Part shown: positions 7,947 through 14,954 of the stretch, piece after piece
How the letters are laid out: each line of letters begins with the position of its first letter
Position numbering within the stretch: the first letter of the stretch is position 1
DNA from: GCA-2699365 sp036160955
Lineage (GTDB): Bacteria > Verrucomicrobiota > Verrucomicrobiia > Opitutales > Coraliomargaritaceae
DNA: 17,481 nucleotides
Reading direction: 5' to 3'
NCBI GenBank assembly: GCA_036160955.1
Contig: JAYYDJ010000002.1
Coordinates: 1-17,481, forward strand
Notes under the pieces: generated by a model
Told to the model about the DNA's origin: nothing
What the model saw: the letters and a program-made list of their open reading frames with translations, nothing else
The model's database searches: none
Translations under genes and position numbers: made by a program

Positions 7947-8561
7947 TTATAATGCTCCTTCTTTAACCATATTTTCTAATTTTTTTATTAGCTCTTCCGT
8001 GGTTCCACGCCTAAAATGATCGGCGAACTGCTGGCGATAATTGGAAACTATACTGATACCTTCAACAACTATATCATATATTTGCCATCCCGTTCGGGTT
8101 AACCCCAAGCGATATAAAACATAGAATTTTTGATTGTCTAGTTTCATGATAGAAGGTACTTCGATTCGCTTATCAGAGACCTCAACAGCATCTAGGAAAT
8201 CTACACTAGGACGAACTGTTCCTGTAAGTCCATCGGCATAAGTACGAAGTACGAGCACCTTTATTAAAGCAACTATTTTTTCCTGCTGAGCGGAATTCAT
8301 AAGGGACCAATTACGTCCGACTGCACGACGAATTAAGATTGTCATATCATAATTAGATTCAATGACATCTGAGACTTTTTTATGCTTATCTTCAATTGGC
8401 AGCAAGCCATATTCGGTGGAATAGAATGCGTCTATAGCCGACTCTACTACAAATTTTAGCTTAGCAGCAGGCGGAGGGCTTAGCGGCGCCGACATCACCG
8501 AAACAGGTGAAAATACGCATAAAGCAATCCAGTAGTAACCTATATAAATTATTCTATCCAT
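7947..8561 (-). CDS. mlaC: MlaC periplasmic phospholipid-binding protein
   Basis: MlaC shuttles single phospholipids between the MlaA complex and the inner-membrane MlaFED complex. The 204 aa length is close to E. coli MlaC (211). Residues 1-25 form a signal peptide ending SVMSA. The mature part shows the Tgt2/MlaC family pattern, clearest in the stretch GWQIYDIVVEGISIVSNYRQQF near the C-terminus, and earlier in the helical YDMTILIRRAVGRNW region. It lies 15 nt after mlaD and 11 nt before mlaA on the same strand, as expected for the operon. The start ATG at 8561 directly gives the signal peptide. Confidence 0.95.
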   Translation of the reverse strand: MDRIIYIGYYWIALCVFSPVSVMSAPLSPPPAAKLKFVVESAIDAFYSTEYGLLPIEDKHKKVSDVIESNYDMTILIRRAVGRNWSLMNSAQQEKIVALIKVLVLRTYADGLTGTVRPSVDFLDAVEVSDKRIEVPSIMKLDNQKFYVLYRLGLTRTGWQIYDIVVEGISIVSNYRQQFADHFRRGTTEELIKKLENMVKEGAL

Positions 8562-8576
8562 TAGTAACTGTATAGG

Positions 8577-9035
8577 TTAATCGCCTTTTGATTCTAGGTC
8601 ACCTAAAGCAAAACGACTGATTAGGTCTTCAATCTCTAATGCAGGAGTCGTGTCATAAATATGATCTCCATCTTTTAGCATGCTATCAGAACCGCCTGGG
8701 GATAACTCAATGAAGCGATCACCTATTAACCCTGAAGTCTTCACAGATGCCATAGCATCTTCGTCAATTGCTATCGATTTGGGTAACTCCAGCACCACCA
8801 AAGCAAAATACATTGCGTCCAATTCGACAGACACTACCGTACCAACGCGCACTCCTGCAATCTCAACTCGGCTCCCTGCATTGACGCCCGCAGCGCTCGA
8901 GAATTGTGCTTTCAATTGATACGTGTTACCGCCTAAAAGGCGAGCACCACCCAATTGTAGAGCTAAGTAAAGAACCGCACAAAGCCCCAATAAAATGAAG
9001 CAGCCAACGCCCATTTCAATTTTACGCTTATTCAT
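8577..9035 (-). CDS. mlaD: MlaD inner-membrane MCE-domain protein
   Basis: MlaD forms the periplasmic substrate-binding hexamer on the MlaFE transporter. The 152 aa protein has a short basic N-terminus (MNKRK) and one membrane helix (about 8-28). A single MCE domain follows (about 38-117), with YQLKAQFSSAAGVNAGSRVEIAGVRVG and the conserved TSGLIGDRFIELSPGG end. It is shorter than E. coli MlaD (183 aa), and the missing length is in the C-terminal tail after the MCE domain. Its ATG overlaps the mlaF stop by 4 nt (ATGA at 9032-9035), which suggests translational coupling. Confidence 0.95.
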   Translation of the reverse strand: MNKRKIEMGVGCFILLGLCAVLYLALQLGGARLLGGNTYQLKAQFSSAAGVNAGSRVEIAGVRVGTVVSVELDAMYFALVVLELPKSIAIDEDAMASVKTSGLIGDRFIELSPGGSDSMLKDGDHIYDTTPALEIEDLISRFALGDLESKGD

Positions 9036-9811
9036 TTATTATTAATTTCTTCATATTCTGTTTTGTTTCGACCATAATTAGCCCTATCTAAAAATTTAGA
9101 TAACTCTACATCTGCACTTAGCTCTAATTCCTCGGGTTTACCAACAAATCGTAGCTTACCTTGGTCTAACCACGCCACGCGATCACTAATTTGAAAAACT
9201 TCTGGTATATCATGACTAACCAGCAATGCAGTAAAGCCAAATTGATTTCGATAATTAGCAATCATTTCAAGAACGCTAAATTTACGCTCTGGATCTAGAC
9301 CAGTAGTCGGCTCATCAAAAAGCACAATTTGGGGCTTGGTAATTAGAGCGCGCCCCAAAGCCACTCGTTTGCGCATTCCACCAGATAACTCTGCAGGATA
9401 ACTACTGGAAACATTCCCTAGCTCAAGTCGTCCTAACATATTTTCCACCTCATCGTACAATTCATATGTACTCATTGATGTTGTCTCCAGTAGCGGCATT
9501 GAAATATTCTCAAAAATTGTCATTGAATCAAAAAGGGCATTATTTTGAAACATATAACTAAAACAGACGCCACTTGGCTGCCGAGCAGTCTTGCGACTTT
9601 GTATAATCGGGCATCCGTCTAGTTGTATCTTCCCCTCATCTGCTGAAACTAAATTTGCAATACATTTAAGCAGGACCGACTTACCGATGCCACTCTTTCC
9701 AATGATTGTGGTGATTGAAGCACGTTCAATCTCGAGATCAATTCCATCTAGCACACGATTGTTACCGAAATGCTTCTTAAGGCCGCTTATACTTAAGAAT
9801 TTGTGACTCAC
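9032..9811 (-). CDS. mlaF: MlaF ABC transporter ATP-binding protein
   Basis: MlaF powers phospholipid transport by the MlaFED complex. The 259 aa ABC domain is complete: Walker A GKSGIGKS (38-45), Q-loop Q89, signature LSGGM (142-146), Walker B LFDEP with D166-E167, and H-loop H200. The SGGMRKRVALGRAL wording after the signature is typical of the MlaF/Ttg2A group and separates it from generic exporters. The start codon is GTG at 9811-9809, only 2 nt after the mlaE stop; no ATG occurs in frame before the conserved core. It overlaps mlaD by 4 nt, so mlaE-F-D are tightly coupled. Confidence 0.96.
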   Translation of the reverse strand: MSHKFLSISGLKKHFGNNRVLDGIDLEIERASITTIIGKSGIGKSVLLKCIANLVSADEGKIQLDGCPIIQSRKTARQPSGVCFSYMFQNNALFDSMTIFENISMPLLETTSMSTYELYDEVENMLGRLELGNVSSSYPAELSGGMRKRVALGRALITKPQIVLFDEPTTGLDPERKFSVLEMIANYRNQFGFTALLVSHDIPEVFQISDRVAWLDQGKLRFVGKPEELELSADVELSKFLDRANYGRNKTEYEEINNK

Positions 9812-9813
9812 AA

Positions 9814-10590
9814 TTAGATTAAGAAAGAGGTAATCAGGTAATCTGCTGCCAGAACTGCAACACTAGAAAAGACTACTGCGCGCGTGGCGGACTCACTTAC
9901 GCCGCGCACACCTCGAGAGCTAGATTTAAGATGTGTATAGAAACCACGATACGCACATATTGTAATCGTCAAAAAACCAAATACCGCAGCTTTGATAAAC
10001 CCTCCGTAAATGTCGGCTAACTGGACACTGCTAAATACATGGTTCCAATAAACGCCTGCATCTACATTAAGCAGAACCGATCCAGTTAAGTAACCACCGA
10101 AAATACCAATTAAGTCAAAGCATGCCGTCAATATCGGGAAGCAGACAAATGACGCACATAAGCGCGGCCCGACAAGGTAACCTTTTGCGTCAATTCCCAT
10201 AGTTTGTAGCGCATCTATTTGCTCATCGTTACGCTGTATGCCAATCTCTGAAGTCAAAGATGAACCAGCTTGCCCAACAATCATTAAGGCCGTTAGAACA
10301 GGACCAAGTTCCCTTATAAGCGATAGCGCCACCGCATCGCCAAGTGCTGCTTCAGCTCCAAGTCTAGCCAAGGTGTAATAAAGCTGTAGGCCCATCACCA
10401 AACCAGTAAATAAACCAACAATAGCAACAATTGGGACACAGCGAACACCCATCTCATGCACGGCCAAAACCCACTTAGCCAATCGTCGACGCTGACAACA
10501 GAACTCATAAATAGAAAGCACAGCAAAATTAGCAATGCCGCCTAACTCAGTAACAAGACATATAGTTGAGCTACCAATTGTTCTGATCAT
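9814..10590 (-). CDS. mlaE: MlaE ABC transporter permease
   Basis: MlaE is the inner-membrane permease of the Mla phospholipid transporter. The 258 aa protein matches the MlaE/YrbE family. It has an amphipathic N-terminal region and hydrophobic segments near 51-73, 93-112, 146-172, 196-216 and 235-256. The diagnostic stretches are RELGPVLTALMIVGQAGSSL (93-112) and the coupling motif EQIDALQTMG (123-132). It is the first gene of the operon. A weak promoter may lie upstream on the minus strand (TATCAT at 10622-10617 with TTGGGT 18 nt away at 10646-10641), leaving a leader of about 25 nt. No mlaB (STAS-domain partner) is encoded in the cluster or fused to MlaE. Confidence 0.95.
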   Translation of the reverse strand: MIRTIGSSTICLVTELGGIANFAVLSIYEFCCQRRRLAKWVLAVHEMGVRCVPIVAIVGLFTGLVMGLQLYYTLARLGAEAALGDAVALSLIRELGPVLTALMIVGQAGSSLTSEIGIQRNDEQIDALQTMGIDAKGYLVGPRLCASFVCFPILTACFDLIGIFGGYLTGSVLLNVDAGVYWNHVFSSVQLADIYGGFIKAAVFGFLTITICAYRGFYTHLKSSSRGVRGVSESATRAVVFSSVAVLAADYLITSFLI

Positions 10591-10701
10591 AAAAAATGAA
10601 ACTATTAATAATAAGTATGATATAAGTTTATGACACGTTAACCCAATGCGAGGAAAGTCGAAAATTACCCTTTATTTCCATCGTCGTAATAAATTCCTGT
10701 C

Positions 10702-10732
10702 TTGACCCATATCCCTGAAAGCCTCGTATTGA
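10702..10732 (+). promoter_or_regulatory. Candidate tRNA-Gly promoter
   Basis: TTGACC at 10702-10707 is a good -35 match. The best -10 candidates, TATTGA at 10727-10732 (19-nt spacer) or TCGTAT at 10724-10729, are poor. Either would start transcription a few bases before the mature tRNA at 10744. Confidence 0.3.
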
Positions 10733-10743
10733 CTATTTTCTAA

Positions 10744-10817
10744 GCGGGTATAGTTTAGAGGTAAAACATCTGCCTTCCACGCAGAGGTCGACGGTTCGAT
10801 TCCGTCTACCCGCACCA
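10744..10817 (+). tRNA. tRNA-Gly (anticodon TCC)
   Basis: A full cloverleaf can be drawn. The acceptor arms GCGGGTA (10744-10750) and TACCCGC (10807-10813) pair perfectly. The anticodon stem TCTGC/GCAGA encloses the loop CTTCCAC, which gives anticodon TCC. The T arm is GACGG-TTCGATT-CCGTC. Discriminator A is at 10814 and an encoded CCA at 10815-10817. It converges with tRNA-Tyr across a 127-nt spacer. Confidence 0.97.
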
Positions 10818-10825
10818 TTCATTAC

Positions 10826-10864
10826 AATAGGTCAAAGTGAGCACAATAGCTCATAGTACCTATT
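10826..10864 (+). repeat. Two-tier inverted repeat between the convergent tRNAs
   Basis: Outer arms AATAGGT (10826-10832) and ACCTATT (10858-10864) are perfectly complementary and enclose inner arms TGAGC (10838-10842) and GCTCA (10849-10853). The RNA would fold as a 7-bp stem, an internal loop, and a 5-bp stem with a 6-nt loop. No T-run follows on the plus strand, so it is not a classic terminator for tRNA-Gly. It could mark a 3' processing or weak termination site. Confidence 0.5.
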
Positions 10865-10907
10865 ATGGATAATTCTGAGCTAATTAGTAAAGATTCGCTG
10901 GAGGCAC

Positions 10908-10939
10908 AAAAAGACAGCCCCTGTACAATAAGGGTGGTC
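10908..10939 (-). terminator. Candidate terminator of tRNA-Tyr
   Basis: Read on the minus strand, GACCACCC is followed by a loop and then GGGGCTGTC. These form a GAC/GTC plus CCC/GGG stem with a small internal mismatch, followed by five T residues (plus-strand AAAAA at 10908-10912). It begins 6 nt after the encoded CCA of tRNA-Tyr. The mismatch makes it weaker than the eno terminator. Confidence 0.5.
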
Positions 10940-10941
10940 TT

Positions 10942-11029
<88 letters not shown>

Positions 11030-11044
11030 ATTAAGAAGGCGTGA

Positions 11045-11072
11045 ACTGTAGATCGCTATAACTACTTGCCAA
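11045..11072 (-). promoter_or_regulatory. Candidate tRNA-Tyr promoter
   Basis: On the minus strand TTGGCA (11072-11067, 5 of 6 to consensus) is followed after 16 nt by TACAGT (11050-11045, 4 of 6). Transcription would start about 8 nt before the mature tRNA 5' end at 11029, a normal arrangement for a short-leader tRNA. Confidence 0.4.
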
Positions 11073-11154
11073 GATCTTTTTTACAAAAATTATGCCTATA
11101 TTTAAAAATGCATGCCCTTCTTGCACCCCCCATTATAGATAAAGTGTAGGTACT

Positions 11155-12102
11155 TTACTGTATTAACGGCAGTGCGCTGCATAACAAGTCAGAGGCATTT
11201 TTCAGATAAGTGTCCACGGGATGATTAAAGCCTAAAAAATAGATTAATGCTGCAACTGCTAGCATTGGTCCAAAAGGAACCTGTGCACCAAATGCAAGTG
11301 CTTGGTCATCTATCGATTCTTCTGCATTCATTGAATCTGCGCTCTTTTGACTAGCTTTTTTATTCCTTTGGATTATTCGCCCAACAATTATTAGTGGCAG
11401 TAACAAAATCGAACCGATTAAAGCACCACCAAACATAGCGAAAACCGCCCCCTGCCAACCGCAGAATGCGCCAATAAAACCGACAAATTTTACATCTCCT
11501 TCCCCCATTGCCGGCTTTCTAAATACAACCTCTCCAACTACTGCTATCCAATAAACTAAACCGGAGCCAACAAGTGCTCCTGATATCGCTATTAGTGCCG
11601 AATGCATACTACTAGCTAGCCCAGCAGGTTGAAGTCCATGCAAACTAGGAAAAAAGAATGATATCACTACACCAAGAATCATTCCACCAATTGAAAAACA
11701 GTCCGGAATAATCATATGATCGAGATCAATAAAGGTCGAACAGATTAAAAATGACACATACAACATACCAATGATAGCAACAATTGGCGGATGCACCCAC
11801 CAAGTGTAGGCAAATAAGCTTGCTGTAAGGAATTCAATCACTGGGTACCGAATGCTAAACCATTCTCTGCAACAGGAAGATCGGCCTCTTAATAAGCACC
11901 AACTAACAATCGGTATATTATGATACCACGGGATGGCAGAACCGCAGGCACAACTTGAACGAGGCTGCACGACGGATAGATCTTTAGGTATACGATAAAT
12001 ACACACATTCAAAAAACTTCCCACTATAGCACCAAAGATAAAAACCATAACTGTTGCTAACACAGCAAACTCTAAGTTTATATATGATAGTGTCTCAAGC
12101 AT
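11155..12102 (-). CDS. pilD: Prepilin peptidase (type IV leader peptidase, A24 family)
   Basis: This inner-membrane aspartyl protease cleaves, and often N-methylates, prepilins of type IV pili or pseudopilins of type II secretion. The 315 aa multi-helix protein has the N-terminal GSFLNVCIYRIP motif, a cytoplasmic loop ending NIPIVSW and RYPVIEFLTA, and both catalytic aspartates: D126 in TFIDLDHMIIPD and D203 in GEGDVKF. A hydrophilic insertion (about 245-270) precedes the last helix. Instead of two CxxC pairs the loop has C51-x-C53 and C77-C78, so metal binding, if any, would differ from the PilD standard. No pilin or secretion genes are nearby. It follows aroE by 94 nt on the same strand. 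The gene name is by family; a T2SS-dedicated GspO role is equally possible. Confidence 0.93.
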   Translation of the reverse strand: MLETLSYINLEFAVLATVMVFIFGAIVGSFLNVCIYRIPKDLSVVQPRSSCACGSAIPWYHNIPIVSWCLLRGRSSCCREWFSIRYPVIEFLTASLFAYTWWVHPPIVAIIGMLYVSFLICSTFIDLDHMIIPDCFSIGGMILGVVISFFFPSLHGLQPAGLASSMHSALIAISGALVGSGLVYWIAVVGEVVFRKPAMGEGDVKFVGFIGAFCGWQGAVFAMFGGALIGSILLLPLIIVGRIIQRNKKASQKSADSMNAEESIDDQALAFGAQVPFGPMLAVAALIYFLGFNHPVDTYLKNASDLLCSALPLIQ

Positions 12103-12196
12103 TGTAGATGAAATTAAATCAAGTTAACTATCTAAATATTAACCCTTAGAGTATAAACAAAGGAAAGTATAATAAATTCGCAGTTAGACTATTATT

Positions 12197-13111
12197 CTAA
12201 GAAGAATGAAGCAAGGTTTCCGTTGCAGCTTCCAACATCGACCGCTCATCTACTTCAGCCTTCGACCACAACCTCAGAGAATGCGCTCCTTGATGCACCA
12301 ACATGGATAACCCATTAGCCGCCATAAGTCCGCAAGATTGAGCCTCACGAATTAATTGTGTAGAAGAAGGATTATAAATCATATCATACACTTTCCAATT
12401 TGATGGTAATTGACGCACGTCAATCGGCGCAGAATCAGCAAAATCTAAACCAAGAGATGTTGCGTTAATTGCTATGCCTGTTTGTGGCAAATTTATAGGT
12501 AACTGGTCGAGGGTAAAAGTCTGCAAACAATCGTCACCGCCTAAAACAGAAAGAGCTTGCACTAATCCAGCTAAACGTGTCGGAGAGCGATTACCGATAA
12601 ATAATTGATCACAGCCATCTTGTAAGGCTTGTACAGCAGCTGCGCGTGCTGCGCCACCCGATCCAATAATTAGCACAGCACTATCTTTCATAGACTGACC
12701 TAAATCAATTTCTAAGCCCCGCCTTAAGCCATATCCATCAGTATTATAGCCGGCATATCCAGACTCCTCACGCAAAAGTGTATTTACTGCGCCCATATAC
12801 TTAGCATCTGGAGATACACTTTCAAGTGACTGCAGCGCCAAAACTTTATGCGGGACTGTTAAATTTAGACCAATGAAATTACGTGCATGAAAACGAGGAA
12901 GTGCATCCAATAAATCGTCCGCAGGAATATCAAATCGATAATATGCCCACTCATTAAAATTAGTGTCTTGTATACGTAATTTATTAAGTGCAGCATTATG
13001 CATGGCTGGACTAAGTGAGTGCTCGATCGGAGAGCCGATAACTGCTAAAGGGAAATCAGGAAAGTCCAGATTCTCTAAGTCATCTAATGTGTACGTACGT
13101 TTAGTATCCAA
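12197..13111 (-). CDS. aroE: Shikimate dehydrogenase
   Basis: AroE reduces 3-dehydroshikimate to shikimate with NADPH in aromatic amino acid synthesis. The core is complete: shikimate-binding S32 and S34 in EHSLSPAMHN, catalytic K89 in NLTVPHK, N110 in GAVNT, D125 in YNTDGYG, and the nucleotide loop GSGGAAR (150-156) with N174-R175. At 304 aa it is longer than the E. coli enzyme (272), because about 21 residues (TYTLDDLENLDF...) precede the usual start. The start I accept is TTG at 13111-13109: no in-frame ATG lies upstream of the conserved core, and the first internal Met is inside it. It lies between yggS (67 nt upstream) and the prepilin peptidase on the same strand. Confidence 0.95.
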   Translation of the reverse strand: MDTKRTYTLDDLENLDFPDFPLAVIGSPIEHSLSPAMHNAALNKLRIQDTNFNEWAYYRFDIPADDLLDALPRFHARNFIGLNLTVPHKVLALQSLESVSPDAKYMGAVNTLLREESGYAGYNTDGYGLRRGLEIDLGQSMKDSAVLIIGSGGAARAAAVQALQDGCDQLFIGNRSPTRLAGLVQALSVLGGDDCLQTFTLDQLPINLPQTGIAINATSLGLDFADSAPIDVRQLPSNWKVYDMIYNPSSTQLIREAQSCGLMAANGLSMLVHQGAHSLRLWSKAEVDERSMLEAATETLLHSS

Positions 13112-13178
13112 AATTATGAAAGTTATGATATCTTATAACAGCTAAAGACAGACTCTAAAAACAAATTCTCACACAAAT

Positions 13179-13871
13179 TTAGATTCGAGAGCCATACAAT
13201 GCAGTACCTATTCTAATTTGAGTGGACCCTGCAGCAATGGCTTGCTCTAAATCACCAGTCATGCCCATCGACAATTCTTGGAGTGAGATATTAAATTTAC
13301 TGCATAGATTATCACGTAATATACGCAAATCTTCAAAAGCACGTCGTGCTGTATCGGTAGAGTCGTCGAGAGGCGCAATTGTCATAAGTCCATCGACTTG
13401 CAAGCTATCTAACGATAATGCTAGTTCTAAAGCATTTGGCATTGATTCCACCAAAAAGCCTGACTTGTTAGGATCTTTGCCAGTATTGCATTGGAGCAGG
13501 ACTGGAAGGCACTTTCCTGCCTCACCAGCAAAGCGATCGAGCTTTTTTAATAATTTCAATGAATCTACTGATTGAATCCTATCAAAAGTAACAACCGCCT
13601 CCCTGGCTTTATTCGACTGTAAATGTCCGATGAGCTCCCAAAACATCGTAGACTTACAGATTTTTCGCTTTTTTGAGGCCTCTTGCACACGGTTCTCGCC
13701 GACAGACATAAGGCCATGTTTTGCAGCGTAATATACGGCATCTACCGGATGATTTTTAGTGACTGGAAGCAAATGGACACTGTCTACAGAACGGTCTGTA
13801 GCTTGGCATGCTTTTACGATGCGTAATTGCACCTGCTCTAGGTTATCTTGAAAGGTCTTTAATGAAATCAT
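13179..13871 (-). CDS. yggS: YggS/PROSC-family PLP homeostasis protein
   Basis: YggS is a cytosolic alanine-racemase-fold protein that binds pyridoxal phosphate without a known enzymatic reaction and keeps PLP levels balanced. The 230 aa protein fits the family (about 230-235). K39 in LLPVTKNHP is the Schiff-base lysine. Other signatures are GENRVQEA, the LIGHLQSNKA stretch, GLMTIAP, and the C-terminal SMGMTGDLEQAIAAGSTQIRIG. It is the first gene of the minus-strand run yggS-aroE-pilD and is divergent from the LysR-type gene, with 92 nt between the two starts. It usually neighbours proC or pilT in proteobacteria; here neither is present. Confidence 0.96.
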   Translation of the reverse strand: MISLKTFQDNLEQVQLRIVKACQATDRSVDSVHLLPVTKNHPVDAVYYAAKHGLMSVGENRVQEASKKRKICKSTMFWELIGHLQSNKAREAVVTFDRIQSVDSLKLLKKLDRFAGEAGKCLPVLLQCNTGKDPNKSGFLVESMPNALELALSLDSLQVDGLMTIAPLDDSTDTARRAFEDLRILRDNLCSKFNISLQELSMGMTGDLEQAIAAGSTQIRIGTALYGSRI

Positions 13872-13888
13872 TACTATTATTAATCGTC

Positions 13889-13915
13889 AGCTAAGTTGAT
13901 ACTCATATAAGCTAA
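13889..13915. promoter_or_regulatory. Direct repeat, possible operator in the yggS/lysR divergent region
   Basis: AGCTAA occurs at 13889-13894 and again at 13910-13915, start to start exactly 21 bp, i.e. two helical turns on the same face of DNA. The pair is centred about 61 bp before the predicted lysR transcription start, where LysR-type regulators often bind to control themselves and a divergent neighbour. The sites are short, so chance is a real alternative. Confidence 0.3.
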
Positions 13916-13928
13916 ACTTTTTATTTAT

Positions 13929-13956
13929 TTGATTTTTAATAAGTACCATTTATAAT
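13929..13956 (+). promoter_or_regulatory. Promoter of the LysR-type gene
   Basis: TTGATT (13929-13934) and a perfect TATAAT (13951-13956) are separated by 16 nt. The start codon begins only 8 nt after the -10 element, so the expected transcription start is at or within 2 nt of the ATG, which would make a leaderless mRNA. Confidence 0.55.
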
Positions 13957-13963
13957 ATTACAT

Positions 13964-14866
13964 ATGCATGTTGAAAACTTTAAAATATTTACGGATCTAG
14001 TGGATAGCGCAAGTTTCTCACGTGCTGCAAAACTAAATGGTATTACACAATCTGCAGTTAGTCAGCAGCTTCGTGCAATGGAAAAGCACTTTAATATTTT
14101 GATTGTTGATCGTAGCCAAAAACAATTTCGCCTCACCAGAGAAGGTAATAAACTCTACGATTCTGCCAAAGAAATTATTTATATATATGATAAACTTGGC
14201 AGCGAGTTGCAAGAGATGAAAAAGATTATCAGCGGCACAATACACATTTCTACTGTCTACAGTATCGGCCTACACGAGTTACCACCTTACATTAAGAAAT
14301 TCATGTCCATCTACCCAGACGTGAATGTACGCGTCGAGTATCGTCGCGCTAACATGGTCTATGAAGACATTCTCACAAACTCTATTGACCTCGGATTAAT
14401 CGCTTATCCGCAAAAAAATAAGCAACTAGAAGTATTACCTTTCCACGATGATGAGCTAATTCTTGCGTGTAATCCTGAGCATCCCTTCGCCCATGCGGGA
14501 GAGGTCGACATACAGGAGCTTAACAAACAGAAGATTATTGGTTTCGAACCAGACATACCAACTAGAAAAGCTACTGATAAGATATTTAAAGATTCAAATG
14601 TCGATGTCGACTTAGTCATGGAATTTGATAATGTTGAAACAGTAAAACGTGCGGTAGAAATTAATGCTGGTATTGCAATAATACCAAAGACAACAGTTAT
14701 TAGAGAAGAAGCCCAAGGTTTACTAAAAGTAGTGACCTTTAAAAATCAGACTTATAATCGTCCTCTCGCTCTAATTCATCGTAAAGGTCGCGTGCAAACC
14801 CCAGCCATGAAAAAATTAATTAACTTACTAACGAACAAAAAACTGGAAGCTGAAATCTCCGCTTAG
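13964..14866 (+). CDS. LysR-type transcriptional regulator
   Basis: The 300 aa protein has the standard LysR layout. An N-terminal winged helix-turn-helix (about 1-60, recognition region SFSRAAKLNGITQSAVSQQL) leads into a linker helix (60-85). An effector-binding periplasmic-binding-like domain follows (about 90-290, with GTIHISTVYSIGL, SIDLGLIAYP and VKRAVEINAGIAIIP). The DNVETVKRAVEINAGIAIIP wording is common in CysL/CbbR-like regulators, but this does not fix the ligand. It is divergent from yggS and may regulate it and itself. It is not obviously tied to the downstream peptidase, because a hairpin with a T-run lies between them. The start is supported by the family N-terminus and by the promoter just upstream. 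Confidence 0.94.
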   Translation: MHVENFKIFTDLVDSASFSRAAKLNGITQSAVSQQLRAMEKHFNILIVDRSQKQFRLTREGNKLYDSAKEIIYIYDKLGSELQEMKKIISGTIHISTVYSIGLHELPPYIKKFMSIYPDVNVRVEYRRANMVYEDILTNSIDLGLIAYPQKNKQLEVLPFHDDELILACNPEHPFAHAGEVDIQELNKQKIIGFEPDIPTRKATDKIFKDSNVDVDLVMEFDNVETVKRAVEINAGIAIIPKTTVIREEAQGLLKVVTFKNQTYNRPLALIHRKGRVQTPAMKKLINLLTNKKLEAEISA

Positions 14867-14901
14867 TTAGAATAGCTCAATTGACTTGCTTAAGGAATAG
14901 T

Positions 14902-14942
14902 CAGTAATTTCAGCTACTAGCACTCCACGATTACTGTTTTTT
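14902..14942 (+). terminator. Hairpin with T-run after the LysR-type gene
   Basis: CAGTAAT (14902-14908) pairs perfectly with ATTACTG (14930-14936), and six T residues follow (14937-14942). A small GCT/AGC stem may form inside the 21-nt loop. The stem is AT-rich and the loop long, so efficiency may be modest. The T-run ends 12 nt before the M16 start codon, so it could also act as a leader attenuator for that gene. Confidence 0.5.
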
Positions 14943-14954
14943 AATAATTTGATA

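Noticed and set aside
11104..11130. Short hairpin with T-run on the minus strand after the prepilin peptidase (TGCA arms then TTTTT)
   Set aside because: Only a 4-bp stem; too weak to support as a terminator.
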